Shown piece by piece: positions 49,981 through 58,580 of a stretch of 64,000 nt of DNA (its first letter is position 1; the number at the start of each line of letters is the position of its first letter). The position numbers and the translations under genes were made by a program. Source of the stretch: JAAYAO01 sp051133435 (GTDB lineage: Bacteria; Actinomycetota; Actinomycetes; Propionibacteriales; Propionibacteriaceae); the NCBI RefSeq assembly GCF_051133435.1, contig NZ_JBPGNY010000001.1:62001-126000 (forward strand). Direction: 5' to 3'. The notes below the pieces were generated by a model. The model was not told the origin of the DNA and searched no databases. It saw only the letters and a list, made by a program, of their open reading frames with translations.

Positions 49981-50442
49981 ATGGCCGGACACGGCGCCCC
50001 CGATCTGAAGCTGCGGGCCGAGGGCCTGCGGGTGGCGGTGATCGCCGCCCAATGGCACACCCCGGTGATGGACGGGCTGCTCGACGGTGCGCTGCGCGGC
50101 GTCGCCGATGCCGGTGCCGAGGCCACGGTGGTGCGGGTGCCGGGGGCCTTCGAACTGCCAGTGGCCTGCGCCAACCTGGCCCGCACGTTCGATGTGCTGG
50201 TGGCCCTGGGGGTGGTGATCCGGGGCGGCACCCCGCACTTCGACTATGTCTGCGCGGCGGCCACCAATGGGATCACGGAGGTGACGGTGCGCACCGGCAC
50301 CCCGATCGGCTTCGGGGTGCTCACCTGCGACACCGAGGAACAGGCCCTGGACCGGGCCGGACTCCCCGGATCGAGCGAGGACAAGGGCTTGGAGGCGGCG
50401 CAGGCCGCGATCGCCACCCACCTGGCCCTGCGCGAGCTCTGA
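49981..50442 (+). CDS. ribH: 6,7-dimethyl-8-ribityllumazine synthase
   Basis: Condenses the two RibBA/RibD products to lumazine in an icosahedral or pentameric complex. The 153-residue product shows VAVIAAQWHTPVMDGLLDGA, VVRVPGAFELPVAC, LGVVIRGGTPHFDYV (active-site His) and FGVLTCDTEEQALDRAG. ATG 49981 is 1 nt after the ribBA stop; the longer frame to 49942 overlaps ribBA and is not needed. Last gene of the rib operon. Confidence 0.95.
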   Translation: MAGHGAPDLKLRAEGLRVAVIAAQWHTPVMDGLLDGALRGVADAGAEATVVRVPGAFELPVACANLARTFDVLVALGVVIRGGTPHFDYVCAAATNGITEVTVRTGTPIGFGVLTCDTEEQALDRAGLPGSSEDKGLEAAQAAIATHLALREL

Positions 50443-50459
50443 TTCGGGAGGGAGTCGGT

Positions 50460-50900
50460 GTGTTCAGCGAAGACTTCATCAGGTTCTTGGAAAGCAGGGC
50501 AGCAAGGAAATTGCTCCCCGAAAGCGTGCTCTTTTACCGAACCAAGTTCAAGGAACTCGGTTTCGATGAAGCAAACAGTGACTTCGTTCGTTTTTGGTCC
50601 GAGTACGGTGATGAGTACTACGGGGAAGAAGGCTTCATCTTCGCTTTCATGTATGAGCTCGAAGATATCAACGACAGCCTGACCGCCCACCTGAGAGAAA
50701 CCCTGAACCTGCCGCGTCACTATTTCCCGTTGTTCAACCTTGAAGCCGAGGATTACCTGTTCTACAACAAGAACGACGACAGTGTCGCCCTGGTGGCGTC
50801 AGAGAACATCGACAGCTTCATCGAAAGCGGTCACGCAGATCAAAGATGGTCGTCATTCAAAGACTTCATCCACCATCATTTGGGTTACGAGAACCATTAG
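50460..50900 (+). CDS. SMI1/KNR4 (SUKH)-like putative immunity protein, atypical composition
   Basis: A 146-residue acidic, aromatic-rich protein: EDFIRFLESRAARKL, then DFVRFWSEYGDEYYGEEGFI, HYFPLFNLEAEDYLFYNKND and SFKDFIHHHLGYENH. The last two resemble the core of SUKH/SMI1-KNR4 domains, which are common immunity proteins of contact-dependent and polymorphic toxins; the match is moderate. GTG 50460 has GGGAGG 8 nt upstream. By hand count 87 of 180 bases in 50461-50640 are G or C (about 48%), against 44 of 60 in the adjacent ribH, so it is probably acquired. No toxin is adjacent; the nearest is 4 kb upstream. Confidence 0.6.
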   Translation: MFSEDFIRFLESRAARKLLPESVLFYRTKFKELGFDEANSDFVRFWSEYGDEYYGEEGFIFAFMYELEDINDSLTAHLRETLNLPRHYFPLFNLEAEDYLFYNKNDDSVALVASENIDSFIESGHADQRWSSFKDFIHHHLGYENH

Positions 50901-50997
50901 TGTTCCTCCGGCATCTGCAGAAGCGCTGATCCACCACACGGGCACCCGGAACACCTGCCGACGCCGCCCGATTCGGTGCGGCGTTGCTCGGCGCGGT

Positions 50998-51003
50998 TAT
51001 CCT
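50998..51003 (+). promoter_or_regulatory. Leaderless -10 element of the M15-like lipoprotein gene
   Basis: TATCCT is 7 nt upstream of the ATG at 51011 and no Shine-Dalgarno is present. Confidence 0.45.
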
Positions 51004-51010
51004 CGTCCGC

Positions 51011-51778
51011 ATGCTTTCGCGTCGTCAGTTCCTGGGCCTCACCGGCGCCCTTGCGCTGACCGCCTGCGTGGGGCCCGAGCCGTCCGACCCGAAGCGCCGG
51101 GAACGCTGCGCCGGCCGCCTGGAGATGACGATGCAAGAAACCGTGGGTGGGGCGCAGTTGGTCTACGAGGACACCGGCGGAGCCCAAGCCTTCCCCTTCG
51201 AGGCGGCCTTCCACGGTCAGGTCGAGGCCTGGTTCGACACCTGGCAGGCCAAGACCGGGCTCACCGCCACCACGATCCGCACCTACGGGGCCTGGATCGA
51301 CGGCGGCAGTGACTGCGGTAGCTCCTGGCACCATGCCGGGCGGGCCTTCGACATCGCCGGCATCAACGACGGCGACCGAGTTCTGGTGTCGTGCCGCGAG
51401 GATCGTTGGAAGGGCCTCTCCCCCGCCGAGCAGACCTCCCACCGGCGCCGGTACTGGATGTTGGCGGCCAGTCTGCACCTGCATTTCGCCTATGTGTTGA
51501 CCCATCTCTACGACCCGGCACACGACAACCACATCCACATCGACAACGGCGTCTCCGGGTCGGGGATGAGCACCTTCGACACCGGCTCCCGGGTGCAGAA
51601 CCAGGCCGTGCAGGCGATCTGCCGTTATCTGTGGGATGTGCCCTGCAAGATCACCGGTAGCTGGGACCGTCAGACCCGACGGGCCAGCGATGCGGTGCTG
51701 GAACGACTCGGTACCCGCAGCCGGTTGACCCGCGGGGAGAACTGGGCGGTCTTCCTGGACGGCAGCATCGCCCGCTGA
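51011..51778 (+). CDS. Tat/lipoprotein with extensin-like/M15-type domain
   Basis: A 255-residue exported protein. The N-terminus LSRRQFLGLTGALALTAC has a twin-arginine motif (SRRQFLG) and lipobox LTAC. The body has CGSSWHHAGRAFDIAGINDG and later HDNHIHIDNGVSG, a His-x(6-7)-Asp...His-x-His pattern like that of M15 D,D-carboxypeptidases and extensin-like C domains, which share a zinc site. It could act on peptidoglycan stem peptides; this is inferred. About 60 residues follow the last His with no recognised domain. Convergent with the LOG-family gene, 3 nt apart. Confidence 0.7.
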   Translation: MLSRRQFLGLTGALALTACVGPEPSDPKRRERCAGRLEMTMQETVGGAQLVYEDTGGAQAFPFEAAFHGQVEAWFDTWQAKTGLTATTIRTYGAWIDGGSDCGSSWHHAGRAFDIAGINDGDRVLVSCREDRWKGLSPAEQTSHRRRYWMLAASLHLHFAYVLTHLYDPAHDNHIHIDNGVSGSGMSTFDTGSRVQNQAVQAICRYLWDVPCKITGSWDRQTRRASDAVLERLGTRSRLTRGENWAVFLDGSIAR

Positions 51779-51781
51779 GGT

Positions 51782-52903
51782 TCAGCCGGCGTCGGGAAGG
51801 AGCACGGCCAGGGCCTCGTCGACGGTGTCGACCAGGTGAATGTGTTCGGCCATGGCCCGCCCCTCGGCGAGCGATTCCAACAATTGCCAGGCGGGCAGTA
51901 CCTGCGTCCATTGGTCGCGGCCGACCAGCACCAACGGGGCGATCAGCCCGGCGTCGGCGGCGTAGTAGTTGCCGGTCACGGCTTGGAAGATCTCCTGGGT
52001 GGTGCCGGCCGCGCCGGGCAGGTAGACGATGCCGCCGCGGGCCCGGTTCAACAAGGTGTCCTCGCGGATCGCGTTGGCGAAGTACTTCGCGATACCGGTC
52101 GGGAACACGTTCGGTGGTTCGTGGCCGTAGAACCAGGTCGGAATACCGATCGTGGGCACCGGGTCGGACACCCAGGCCCGCACCCGCAACGCGACCGCCG
52201 CCCAGGCCCCGATATCGGGACGGAAGGACGGCACACTCGCCAGTTCGGTCAGGGCCCGATCGAGCAGGTCGGGGTGGTTGGCGAACCAGGCACCCAGGTT
52301 GGCGGCCTCCATCGCACCCGGCCCGCCACCGGTCAGTACCGTCTTACCGGCGGCCGACAGGCGCAGGCCGAGGCGTGCCGCATCGGCGTACTGGGCGGTG
52401 CCACGTTCCATCGCGTGCCCACCCATCACCCCGACCACGCGCCGGGATTCGAGCTCCCAGTCGTCCAGGGCGTCGGTGATGGCGTGGTCGTGCAGGGCCA
52501 TCGCCAAGGTGTCGGCCACATTGGTCGGGTGGGTGTGTTCCCGGGTCCAGGCATAGATCTGGGCATCCGGCGAGGCGGCGTAGTCGAGCCCGTCCCCATC
52601 GGTGCCGAACAGTTCGTCGGCGTCGTAGAGGGTGCTGCGGTAGGGGTCGAAGGGCAGCCCGTCCAGCCGTGGGAAGATCAACGCCCCGCGGGCCCGCAAC
52701 GAGGCTTCGGTGGACTCGTCCATCGCGCAGCCGAGGAACACCGCACCGCCGACCTGCACCCGATCCAGGGCGGGCCGCCGCTCGGTCAGATCGACCGACT
52801 GGATGAACCACCCGGCCAGCGAGTCGGTGCGCTCGATGTGTGCGTCGAACTCCTCCAGCGACTCGATCTCGACGGTGCGTCGGTTGTGCCGGGTGAAGGG
52901 CAC
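51782..52903 (-). CDS. LOG/lysine-decarboxylase-like Rossmann-fold protein
   Basis: A 373-residue protein whose C-terminal half is LOG-like: VVGVMGGHAMERGTAQYADA, TVLTGGGPGAMEAANLGAWF and YLPGAAGTTQEIFQAVTGNY. The last stands where canonical LOG enzymes have PGGxGTxxE, with Gly-Ala-Ala in place of Gly-Gly-x, so phosphoribohydrolase activity on cytokinin-type nucleotides is uncertain. The N-terminal half (about 1-140) is a conserved extension found in a high-molecular-weight subgroup. GTG start, 3 nt after gdhA. Confidence 0.8.
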   Translation of the reverse strand: MPFTRHNRRTVEIESLEEFDAHIERTDSLAGWFIQSVDLTERRPALDRVQVGGAVFLGCAMDESTEASLRARGALIFPRLDGLPFDPYRSTLYDADELFGTDGDGLDYAASPDAQIYAWTREHTHPTNVADTLAMALHDHAITDALDDWELESRRVVGVMGGHAMERGTAQYADAARLGLRLSAAGKTVLTGGGPGAMEAANLGAWFANHPDLLDRALTELASVPSFRPDIGAWAAVALRVRAWVSDPVPTIGIPTWFYGHEPPNVFPTGIAKYFANAIREDTLLNRARGGIVYLPGAAGTTQEIFQAVTGNYYAADAGLIAPLVLVGRDQWTQVLPAWQLLESLAEGRAMAEHIHLVDTVDEALAVLLPDAG

Positions 52904-52906
52904 GAC

Positions 52907-54247
52907 TCAGATCACCCCGAGCGCGATCACCGCGTCGGCCACCTTGGTGAAGCCGGCGATGTTGGCGCCCAGCACGTAGTTGCCGGGTTCGCCGTACTCC
53001 TCGGCAGTTTCCATGCAGGTGGCGTGAATGCCCTCGACGATGTCCTGCAGCCGCTCCTCGGTGTACTCGAAGCTCCACGAGTCGCGCGAGGCGTTCTGCT
53101 GCATTTCCAGGGCCGAAGTGGCCACACCGCCGGCGTTGGCGGCCTTGCCGGGCCCGAAGGCGATTCCGGCCTTGTTGAAGATCTCGATCGCGCCGGGGGT
53201 GGCGGGCATGTTCGCGCCTTCGACGACGTACTGCAGCCCGTTCTTCACCAACGTTTCGGCGTGCTGGGCGTCGAGTTCGTTCTGGGTGGCGCAGGGGGCG
53301 GCCACCTGTACCGGCAGTTCCCAGATCGAGGCGCCCTCGTCGCCCATCCGGGCGTTCGGACGCCGGTCGGCGTACTCGGTGAGCCGGGCCCGCTCGATCA
53401 GCTTGACCTGCTTGAGCAGTTCGACGTCGATGCCGTCCTCGTCGTAGACGAAGCCCGAGGAGTCGGAGCAGGCGACCACCTTGGTGCCGTACTGGGCGAA
53501 CTTCTCGATCGCGTGGATCGCCACATTGCCCGAACCGGACACACTCGCGGTCAATCCGTCCAGCGAGCCACCCCGAGCCTTGGCCATCTCGGCGGCGAAG
53601 AACACCGCGCCGTAGCCGGTGGCCTCGGTGCGCACCAGGGATCCACCCCAGGTGAGGCCCTTACCGGTGATCACGCCCGACTCGTAGCGGTTGGTGAGGC
53701 GCTTGTATTGGCCGAAGAGGTAACCGATCTCGCGGCCGCCGACGCCGATGTCACCGGCCGGCACGTCGGTGTATTCGCCCAGGTGGCGGTACAGCTCGGT
53801 CATGAACGACTGGCAGAACCGCATCACTTCGCCCTCGCTGCGTCCGCGCGGGTCGAAGTCGGCGCCACCCTTGGCGCCACCGATCGGCAGGCCGGTCAGC
53901 GAGTTCTTGAAGATCTGCTCGAAGCCGAGGAACTTGACGATGCCCAGGTACACCGAGGGATGGAAACGCAGGCCACCTTTGTAGGGCCCCAGGGCGGAGT
54001 TGTACTGCACCCGGAAGCCGCGGTTGATCTGCGGACGGCCGTCGTCGTCGACCCACGGCACCCGGAAGATGATCTGGCGTTCGGGTTCGCAGATCCGCTC
54101 CAGCACCGCACCCTCGGTGTAGTGCGGGTTGCGCAGCAGGACGGGTTCGAGGGATTCGAAAACTTCGCGAACGGCCTGGTGGAATTCTGCTTCACCGGGA
54201 TTGCGGCGCACTACGACGTCGTAGGTCCTCTCCAACTGCTCATCCAT
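52907..54247 (-). CDS. gdhA: NADP-type glutamate dehydrogenase
   Basis: Converts 2-oxoglutarate and ammonia to glutamate. The 446-residue protein is a family I hexameric type: VQYNSALGPYKGGLRFHPSV (substrate site), LTGLPIGGAKGGADFDPRGR with the catalytic Lys, VPAGDIGVGGREIGYLFGQY and the Rossmann region VSGSGNVAIHAIEKF. The spacing suits NADP-preferring biosynthetic enzymes. ATG 54247 lies 8 nt inside the rlmN reading frame, and AAAGGTG is upstream. It is therefore probably expressed from the rpsB–rlmN transcription unit. Confidence 0.95.
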   Translation of the reverse strand: MDEQLERTYDVVVRRNPGEAEFHQAVREVFESLEPVLLRNPHYTEGAVLERICEPERQIIFRVPWVDDDGRPQINRGFRVQYNSALGPYKGGLRFHPSVYLGIVKFLGFEQIFKNSLTGLPIGGAKGGADFDPRGRSEGEVMRFCQSFMTELYRHLGEYTDVPAGDIGVGGREIGYLFGQYKRLTNRYESGVITGKGLTWGGSLVRTEATGYGAVFFAAEMAKARGGSLDGLTASVSGSGNVAIHAIEKFAQYGTKVVACSDSSGFVYDEDGIDVELLKQVKLIERARLTEYADRRPNARMGDEGASIWELPVQVAAPCATQNELDAQHAETLVKNGLQYVVEGANMPATPGAIEIFNKAGIAFGPGKAANAGGVATSALEMQQNASRDSWSFEYTEERLQDIVEGIHATCMETAEEYGEPGNYVLGANIAGFTKVADAVIALGVI

Positions 54248-55397
54248 GTGCGTCACCTTTCGTACTGTCGTCTCCCGTGGCCGCAAGCTGGCCACAGGCG
54301 CCGTCGATATCCCGCCCCCGAGTGTCGCGCACCGTGACGGGCACCCCGCGCGCTTCCAGTCGGCGGACGAACTCAGCTTCGTCCTCCCGACGCGATGCTG
54401 TCCATTTGGAACCGGGCGTGGGGTTGAGCGGGATCAGGTTCACATGAACCCAACCCCAACCCCCGCCGCGTTTCAGCACCTGGGCGAGCAGGTCGGCCCG
54501 ATGAGCCTGATCGTTGATGTCGCGGATCAGGGCATATTCGATGCTCACCCGCCGCTTGGTGGCCCGGAAATACTCCCAGGCCGCGTCGACAGCTTCGGCG
54601 ACCTTCCAGCGGGTGTTGATCGGGACGATTTCATCGCGCAACTCATCATCGGGGGCATGCAGGCTCACCGCCAAAGTGACCGGCAGCCCTTCGTCGGCGA
54701 GTTTGGCGATCGCCGGCACCAACCCGACCGTGGACACGGTGATGCCGCGGGCACTGATGCCCAAGCCGTCCGGTTGTGCGGTGGTCATGGTGCGCACCGC
54801 GTCGCGGATCGCCCGGAAGTTCGCCAACGGCTCGCCCATGCCCATGAACACGATGTTCGACACCCGGCCCGGGCCACCGGGGATCTGCCCGGAACTCACC
54901 CGCCGGGCCCCGTCGACCACCTGGCTGATGATCTCGGCGGTGGACAGGTTCCGGGTCAGGCCACCCTGGCCGGTGGCGCAAAAGGGGCAGGCCATCCCGC
55001 AGCCGGCCTGTGACGAAATACACAGCGTGGTGCGTTCGGCCGACGTCCTGGTTTTCGGGTACCGCATCAGTACCGACTCGACCAGGGCCCCGTCGTGCAA
55101 CCGCCACAGGGTCTTGGCCGTGGTGCCTCGGTCGGCGGTCTGGGTGCGCACCTCGGTGAGCAGTTGCGGGAAGAAGCGTTCGGCGACCTGGTCCCGCAAC
55201 GCCTTGGGCAGGTCGGTCCACTCCCGGGGGTCGGTGGAGTAGTGCTCGAAGAAATGCCGGGACAGTTGTTGGGCCCGGAAGGCCGGCAGGCCGGCCTCGA
55301 CGACGGCCGCGCGGCGTTCCTCGGGGCTCAGATCGGCCCAGTGCTGCGGGGGCTTACCGCGCCGGGGAGCCTGCAGCACCAGCGGTAGTGAAGTCAT
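54240..55397 (-). CDS. rlmN: 23S rRNA (A2503)/tRNA (A37) C2-methyltransferase
   Basis: A radical SAM methyltransferase that modifies 23S rRNA A2503. The 385-residue product shows the cluster CGMACPFCATGQGGLTRNLS (CxxxCxxC), GMGEPLANFRAIRDAVR, GITVSTVGLVPAIAKLADEG and the C-terminal VTVRDTRGRDIDGACGQL with the methyl-carrying Cys. ATG 55397 overlaps the cdsA stop. Its last codons overlap gdhA. Confidence 0.94.
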   Translation of the reverse strand: MTSLPLVLQAPRRGKPPQHWADLSPEERRAAVVEAGLPAFRAQQLSRHFFEHYSTDPREWTDLPKALRDQVAERFFPQLLTEVRTQTADRGTTAKTLWRLHDGALVESVLMRYPKTRTSAERTTLCISSQAGCGMACPFCATGQGGLTRNLSTAEIISQVVDGARRVSSGQIPGGPGRVSNIVFMGMGEPLANFRAIRDAVRTMTTAQPDGLGISARGITVSTVGLVPAIAKLADEGLPVTLAVSLHAPDDELRDEIVPINTRWKVAEAVDAAWEYFRATKRRVSIEYALIRDINDQAHRADLLAQVLKRGGGWGWVHVNLIPLNPTPGSKWTASRREDEAEFVRRLEARGVPVTVRDTRGRDIDGACGQLAATGDDSTKGDAHG

Positions 55398-56281
55398 CAG
55401 CTCAACCCCGGAACCAACAGGTACATCAGCAGCCAGGCCGCCGGGGCGGTCAGCAGCAGCGAGTCGAGCCGGTCCATGATGCCGCCGTGGCCGGGCAGGA
55501 TCGAACTCATGTCCTTGATCCCGACGTCGCGCTTGATCAGCGACTCGACCAGGTCTCCGAAGACCCCGGTGGTGACCAGCACGGCGCCGAGAATCAGGCC
55601 GACCCACCAGGGGGCGTCCAGCAGCCAGATGCTGGCGGCGATACCGACCCCGATGCCCAGCAGGAACGAGCCGGCCAGACCCTCCCAGGACTTCTTCGGT
55701 GAGATCTTCGGGGCCATCGGGTGTTTGCCGAACAACACGCCCAAGATGTAGCCGCCGGTGTCACCGGCCACCACCACCGCGACATAGGTGGCGATCCGCA
55801 TCACCCCGTTGTGGTCGGCCAGCATCAGCGGGACGAAGGCCCCCATCAACGGCAGATAGCCGATCAGGAAGAGGCTGGCGGCGGTGTCGCGCACGTAGGC
55901 ATCGGCCCCGCCGAACATCCGCCACACCATCGCAGCAACCACGGTGATCGCCAGGGCCGACAGCAAGAAGGTGCCCGCCGGCAGGATGCTGTAGGACAGG
56001 GTCGCCGCCACATAGGGCCCGACCCCGATCACCACCGTGCCGACCAGCACCGGAACGAGGGCTGCGTTCAGCCCGAGACGACGCAGCGCGGAACTGACCT
56101 CGATCACCGCCAGGATCATCAGGGCGGTCATGAAAATGGTGAACCCGAGATGCCAGAACCACAGGGTGGCCACGGCAGTGGCGATCAGCAAAACCCCGAC
56201 GGTGATCGCCGCCGGTAGATTGCGACCGGCACGCCCGTGATCGGCTTGGGCGATCAGTTCACCGGTATAGGGGTCAGTCAT
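55397..56281 (-). CDS. cdsA: Phosphatidate cytidylyltransferase
   Basis: Makes CDP-diacylglycerol for phospholipid synthesis at the membrane. The 294-residue protein has about eight membrane segments and the family signature near the C-terminus: SPKKSWEGLAGSFLLGIGVG followed by KDMSSILPGHGGIMDRLDSL (the conserved Asp pair). ATG 56281 overlaps the frr stop (TGATG), matching the usual frr–cdsA order. Confidence 0.95.
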   Translation of the reverse strand: MTDPYTGELIAQADHGRAGRNLPAAITVGVLLIATAVATLWFWHLGFTIFMTALMILAVIEVSSALRRLGLNAALVPVLVGTVVIGVGPYVAATLSYSILPAGTFLLSALAITVVAAMVWRMFGGADAYVRDTAASLFLIGYLPLMGAFVPLMLADHNGVMRIATYVAVVVAGDTGGYILGVLFGKHPMAPKISPKKSWEGLAGSFLLGIGVGIAASIWLLDAPWWVGLILGAVLVTTGVFGDLVESLIKRDVGIKDMSSILPGHGGIMDRLDSLLLTAPAAWLLMYLLVPGLS

Positions 56282-56838
56282 CAGACCTCGAGGAGTTCTT
56301 CTTCCTTGCGCTTCAACAGATCATCGATCTGGTCGGTGTACTTCTTGGTGGTCTCCTCCAGGCCCTTCTCGGCCCGCGCCACCTCGTCCTCACCGACTTC
56401 CTTGTCCTTGACCATCTTGTCGAGGGTCTCCTTGGCGCTGCGGCGGGCATTGCGGATCGAAATCCGGGCTTCCTCGGCCTTGGACTTGGCGAGCTTGGTG
56501 TACTCCTTGCGCCGTTCCTCGGTCAGGGCGGGCAGCACCAGACGGATCGTGTTGCCGTCATTGGACGGGTTGGCGCCCAGATCCGAATCCCGGATCGCCT
56601 TCTCGATGCCGTCCATCGCGCCCCGGTCGTAGGGGGAGATCAGCACGGTGCGGGCTTCGGGCACCTGGAAGGAGGCGAGCTGCTGCAGCGGGGTGGGCTG
56701 CCCGTAGTAGTCCACCAACAGCTTGTTGAACATGGCCGGATGAGCCCGTCCGGTGCGAATCGCCGCGAATTCCTCCTTGGCGTACTCCACCGCGTCGTTC
56801 ATCTTGGCTTCGGCCTCGCGAGTGGTCTCGGCGATCAC
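56281..56838 (-). CDS. frr: Ribosome recycling factor
   Basis: Splits post-termination ribosomes with EF-G. The 185-residue product starts AETTREAEAKMNDAVEYAKE and has RTGRAHPAMFNKLLVDYYGQ, TPLQQLASFQVPEARTVLIS and the C-terminal helix VARAEKGLEETTKKYTDQID. The length is the standard 185. GTG start, 68 nt after pyrH. Confidence 0.97.
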   Translation of the reverse strand: MIAETTREAEAKMNDAVEYAKEEFAAIRTGRAHPAMFNKLLVDYYGQPTPLQQLASFQVPEARTVLISPYDRGAMDGIEKAIRDSDLGANPSNDGNTIRLVLPALTEERRKEYTKLAKSKAEEARISIRNARRSAKETLDKMVKDKEVGEDEVARAEKGLEETTKKYTDQIDDLLKRKEEELLEV

Positions 56839-56906
56839 TGCGCCCTCCCCTTCTCAGCCACCGCGCGGGCGGCCTGGTTTGTGAATCTGTAGGTGAATCC
56901 TAGCCG

Positions 56907-57617
56907 TCACGAATGGACGGTCGTACCGATCTGCTCCCCCGCCGCGACCCGGGCGATGTTGCCCTCGACATCAAGGTTGAAGAAGATCATCGGCAGGTTG
57001 TTGTCCCGGGCCAGGCTGATCGCGGTGGCATCGGCCACCTTCAGGTCGCGGGTCAGGAACTCGTCGTAGGTCAGGGTTTCGAACTTGTGCGCCCCGGGAT
57101 TCTTGCGCGGGTCGTCGTCGTAGACCCCGTCGGTGCCCTGTTTGCCCATCAACAGCACCTCGGCGCCGATCTCCAGGGCACGCTGGGCGGCAACGGTGTC
57201 GGTGGAGAAGTAGGGCATTCCCGAACCGGCCCCGAAGATCACCACGCGGCCCTTCTCCAGGTGCCGTTCGGCGCGCCGCGGAATGTAGGGCTCGGCGACC
57301 TGGCCCATCGTGATCGCGGTCTGGACGCGGGTGTCGAGCCCGGCCTTCTCGCAGTAGTCCTGCAGGGCCAGGCAGTTCATCACGGTACCGAGCATGCCCA
57401 TGTAGTCGGCCCGGTCGCGCTCCATACCGCGCTGTTGCAGTTCGGCGCCGCGGAAGAAGTTGCCGCCGCCGACCACGATCGCCACCTGTACCCCGGCGCG
57501 GACGACCTCGGCGATCTGCCGGGCGATACTGCCGACCACATCGGGGTCGACGCCCACTTTGCCGCCGCCGAATGCCTCACCGGACAGCTTGAGCAGAACT
57601 CGCTGATATCGAGGCAC
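56907..57617 (-). CDS. pyrH: Uridylate kinase
   Basis: Phosphorylates UMP to UDP. The 236-residue product shows RVLLKLSGEAFGGGKVG, VVGGGNFFRGAELQQRGMER, TAITMGQVAEPYIPRRAERH and LLMGKQGTDGVYDDDPRKNP. I use GTG 57617 with AAAGG 7 nt upstream; the frame opens further upstream to 57695 but the conserved start is here. It lies between tsf and frr. Confidence 0.96.
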   Translation of the reverse strand: MPRYQRVLLKLSGEAFGGGKVGVDPDVVGSIARQIAEVVRAGVQVAIVVGGGNFFRGAELQQRGMERDRADYMGMLGTVMNCLALQDYCEKAGLDTRVQTAITMGQVAEPYIPRRAERHLEKGRVVIFGAGSGMPYFSTDTVAAQRALEIGAEVLLMGKQGTDGVYDDDPRKNPGAHKFETLTYDEFLTRDLKVADATAISLARDNNLPMIFFNLDVEGNIARVAAGEQIGTTVHS

Positions 57618-57713
57618 GGGCAAACCTTTCGTTGAAACAGTGACGCGGGTGTGACCCGGGAAGCATTCTCCCACGGTCACACCCGCGTCCGGCAAATCAC
57701 GGATGCCGCTGGC

Positions 57714-58535
57714 TCAGGCGCCGGCCTCCAGGCGGACGAAGCGGGTCACGGTGATGCCCGCGTCGTCCAGGATCTGGCCGACGGTCTTCCTGTCCTCCGA
57801 CACCGACGGCTGCTCGACGAGCACGACGTCCTTGTAGAAGCCGTTCACCCGGCCCTCGATGATCTTGGGCAGAGCCTTCTCGGGCTTGCCCTCCTCGCGG
57901 GCGGTGGCCTCGGCGATGCGCTCCTCGTTGGCGATCACATCGGCGGGCACCTGCTCGCGGGTGAGGAACTGCGGACGCATCGCGGCGATCTGCATGGCCA
58001 CGCCGTGCAGGACCGACTCGTCGGCACCCCCGGTGTATTCCAGCAGCACGCCGACCTGGGCGGGCAGGTCGGAGGAGCGGCGGTGCAGGTAGACGTGGGT
58101 GTCACCGGTGTAGTGCTCGGCACCGGCCAGTTCCAGCTTCTCGCCGATCTTGGCCGACAGCTGCGACACCGCATCGGCGACGGTCTCGCCGCCGGGCAGG
58201 GTCACCGCGTTGGCGGCCTCGACACCGCTGACGCCGGCGGCGTCCACGGCCTGGACGATCTGGTTGGCCAGCGCCTGGAACTCCTCGTTCTTGGCGACGA
58301 AGTCGGTCTCGGCGGCCAGCTGCACCAGGGTGGAGCCGGCGTTGGCGACCAAGCCGTTGGAGGCTTCCCGCTCGGCACCGCGCTTGGCGGCCTTGGCCGC
58401 CCCGTGCACCCGCAGGTACTCGACCGCGGCTTCGTAGTCACCGTCGGTTTCGGTGAGGGCCTTCTTGGCGTCCATCATTCCGGCGCCGGTGTCCTCACGG
58501 AGCTTCTTGACGTCGGCCGCGCTGAAGTTTGCCAT
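57714..58535 (-). CDS. tsf: Translation elongation factor Ts
   Basis: Nucleotide exchange factor for EF-Tu. The 273-residue product has the N-terminal UBA-like domain (AADVKKLREDTGAGMMDAKK), the core TDFVAKNEEFQALANQIVQA and the C-terminal VVLVEQPSVSEDRKTVGQIL. A standard rpsB–tsf–pyrH–frr arrangement, 45 nt after rpsB. Confidence 0.97.
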   Translation of the reverse strand: MANFSAADVKKLREDTGAGMMDAKKALTETDGDYEAAVEYLRVHGAAKAAKRGAEREASNGLVANAGSTLVQLAAETDFVAKNEEFQALANQIVQAVDAAGVSGVEAANAVTLPGGETVADAVSQLSAKIGEKLELAGAEHYTGDTHVYLHRRSSDLPAQVGVLLEYTGGADESVLHGVAMQIAAMRPQFLTREQVPADVIANEERIAEATAREEGKPEKALPKIIEGRVNGFYKDVVLVEQPSVSEDRKTVGQILDDAGITVTRFVRLEAGA

Positions 58536-58580
58536 CGATGCTCTTCCTTCTCCTGTTGATCAGGCTTGGGGTGGGGTGGG

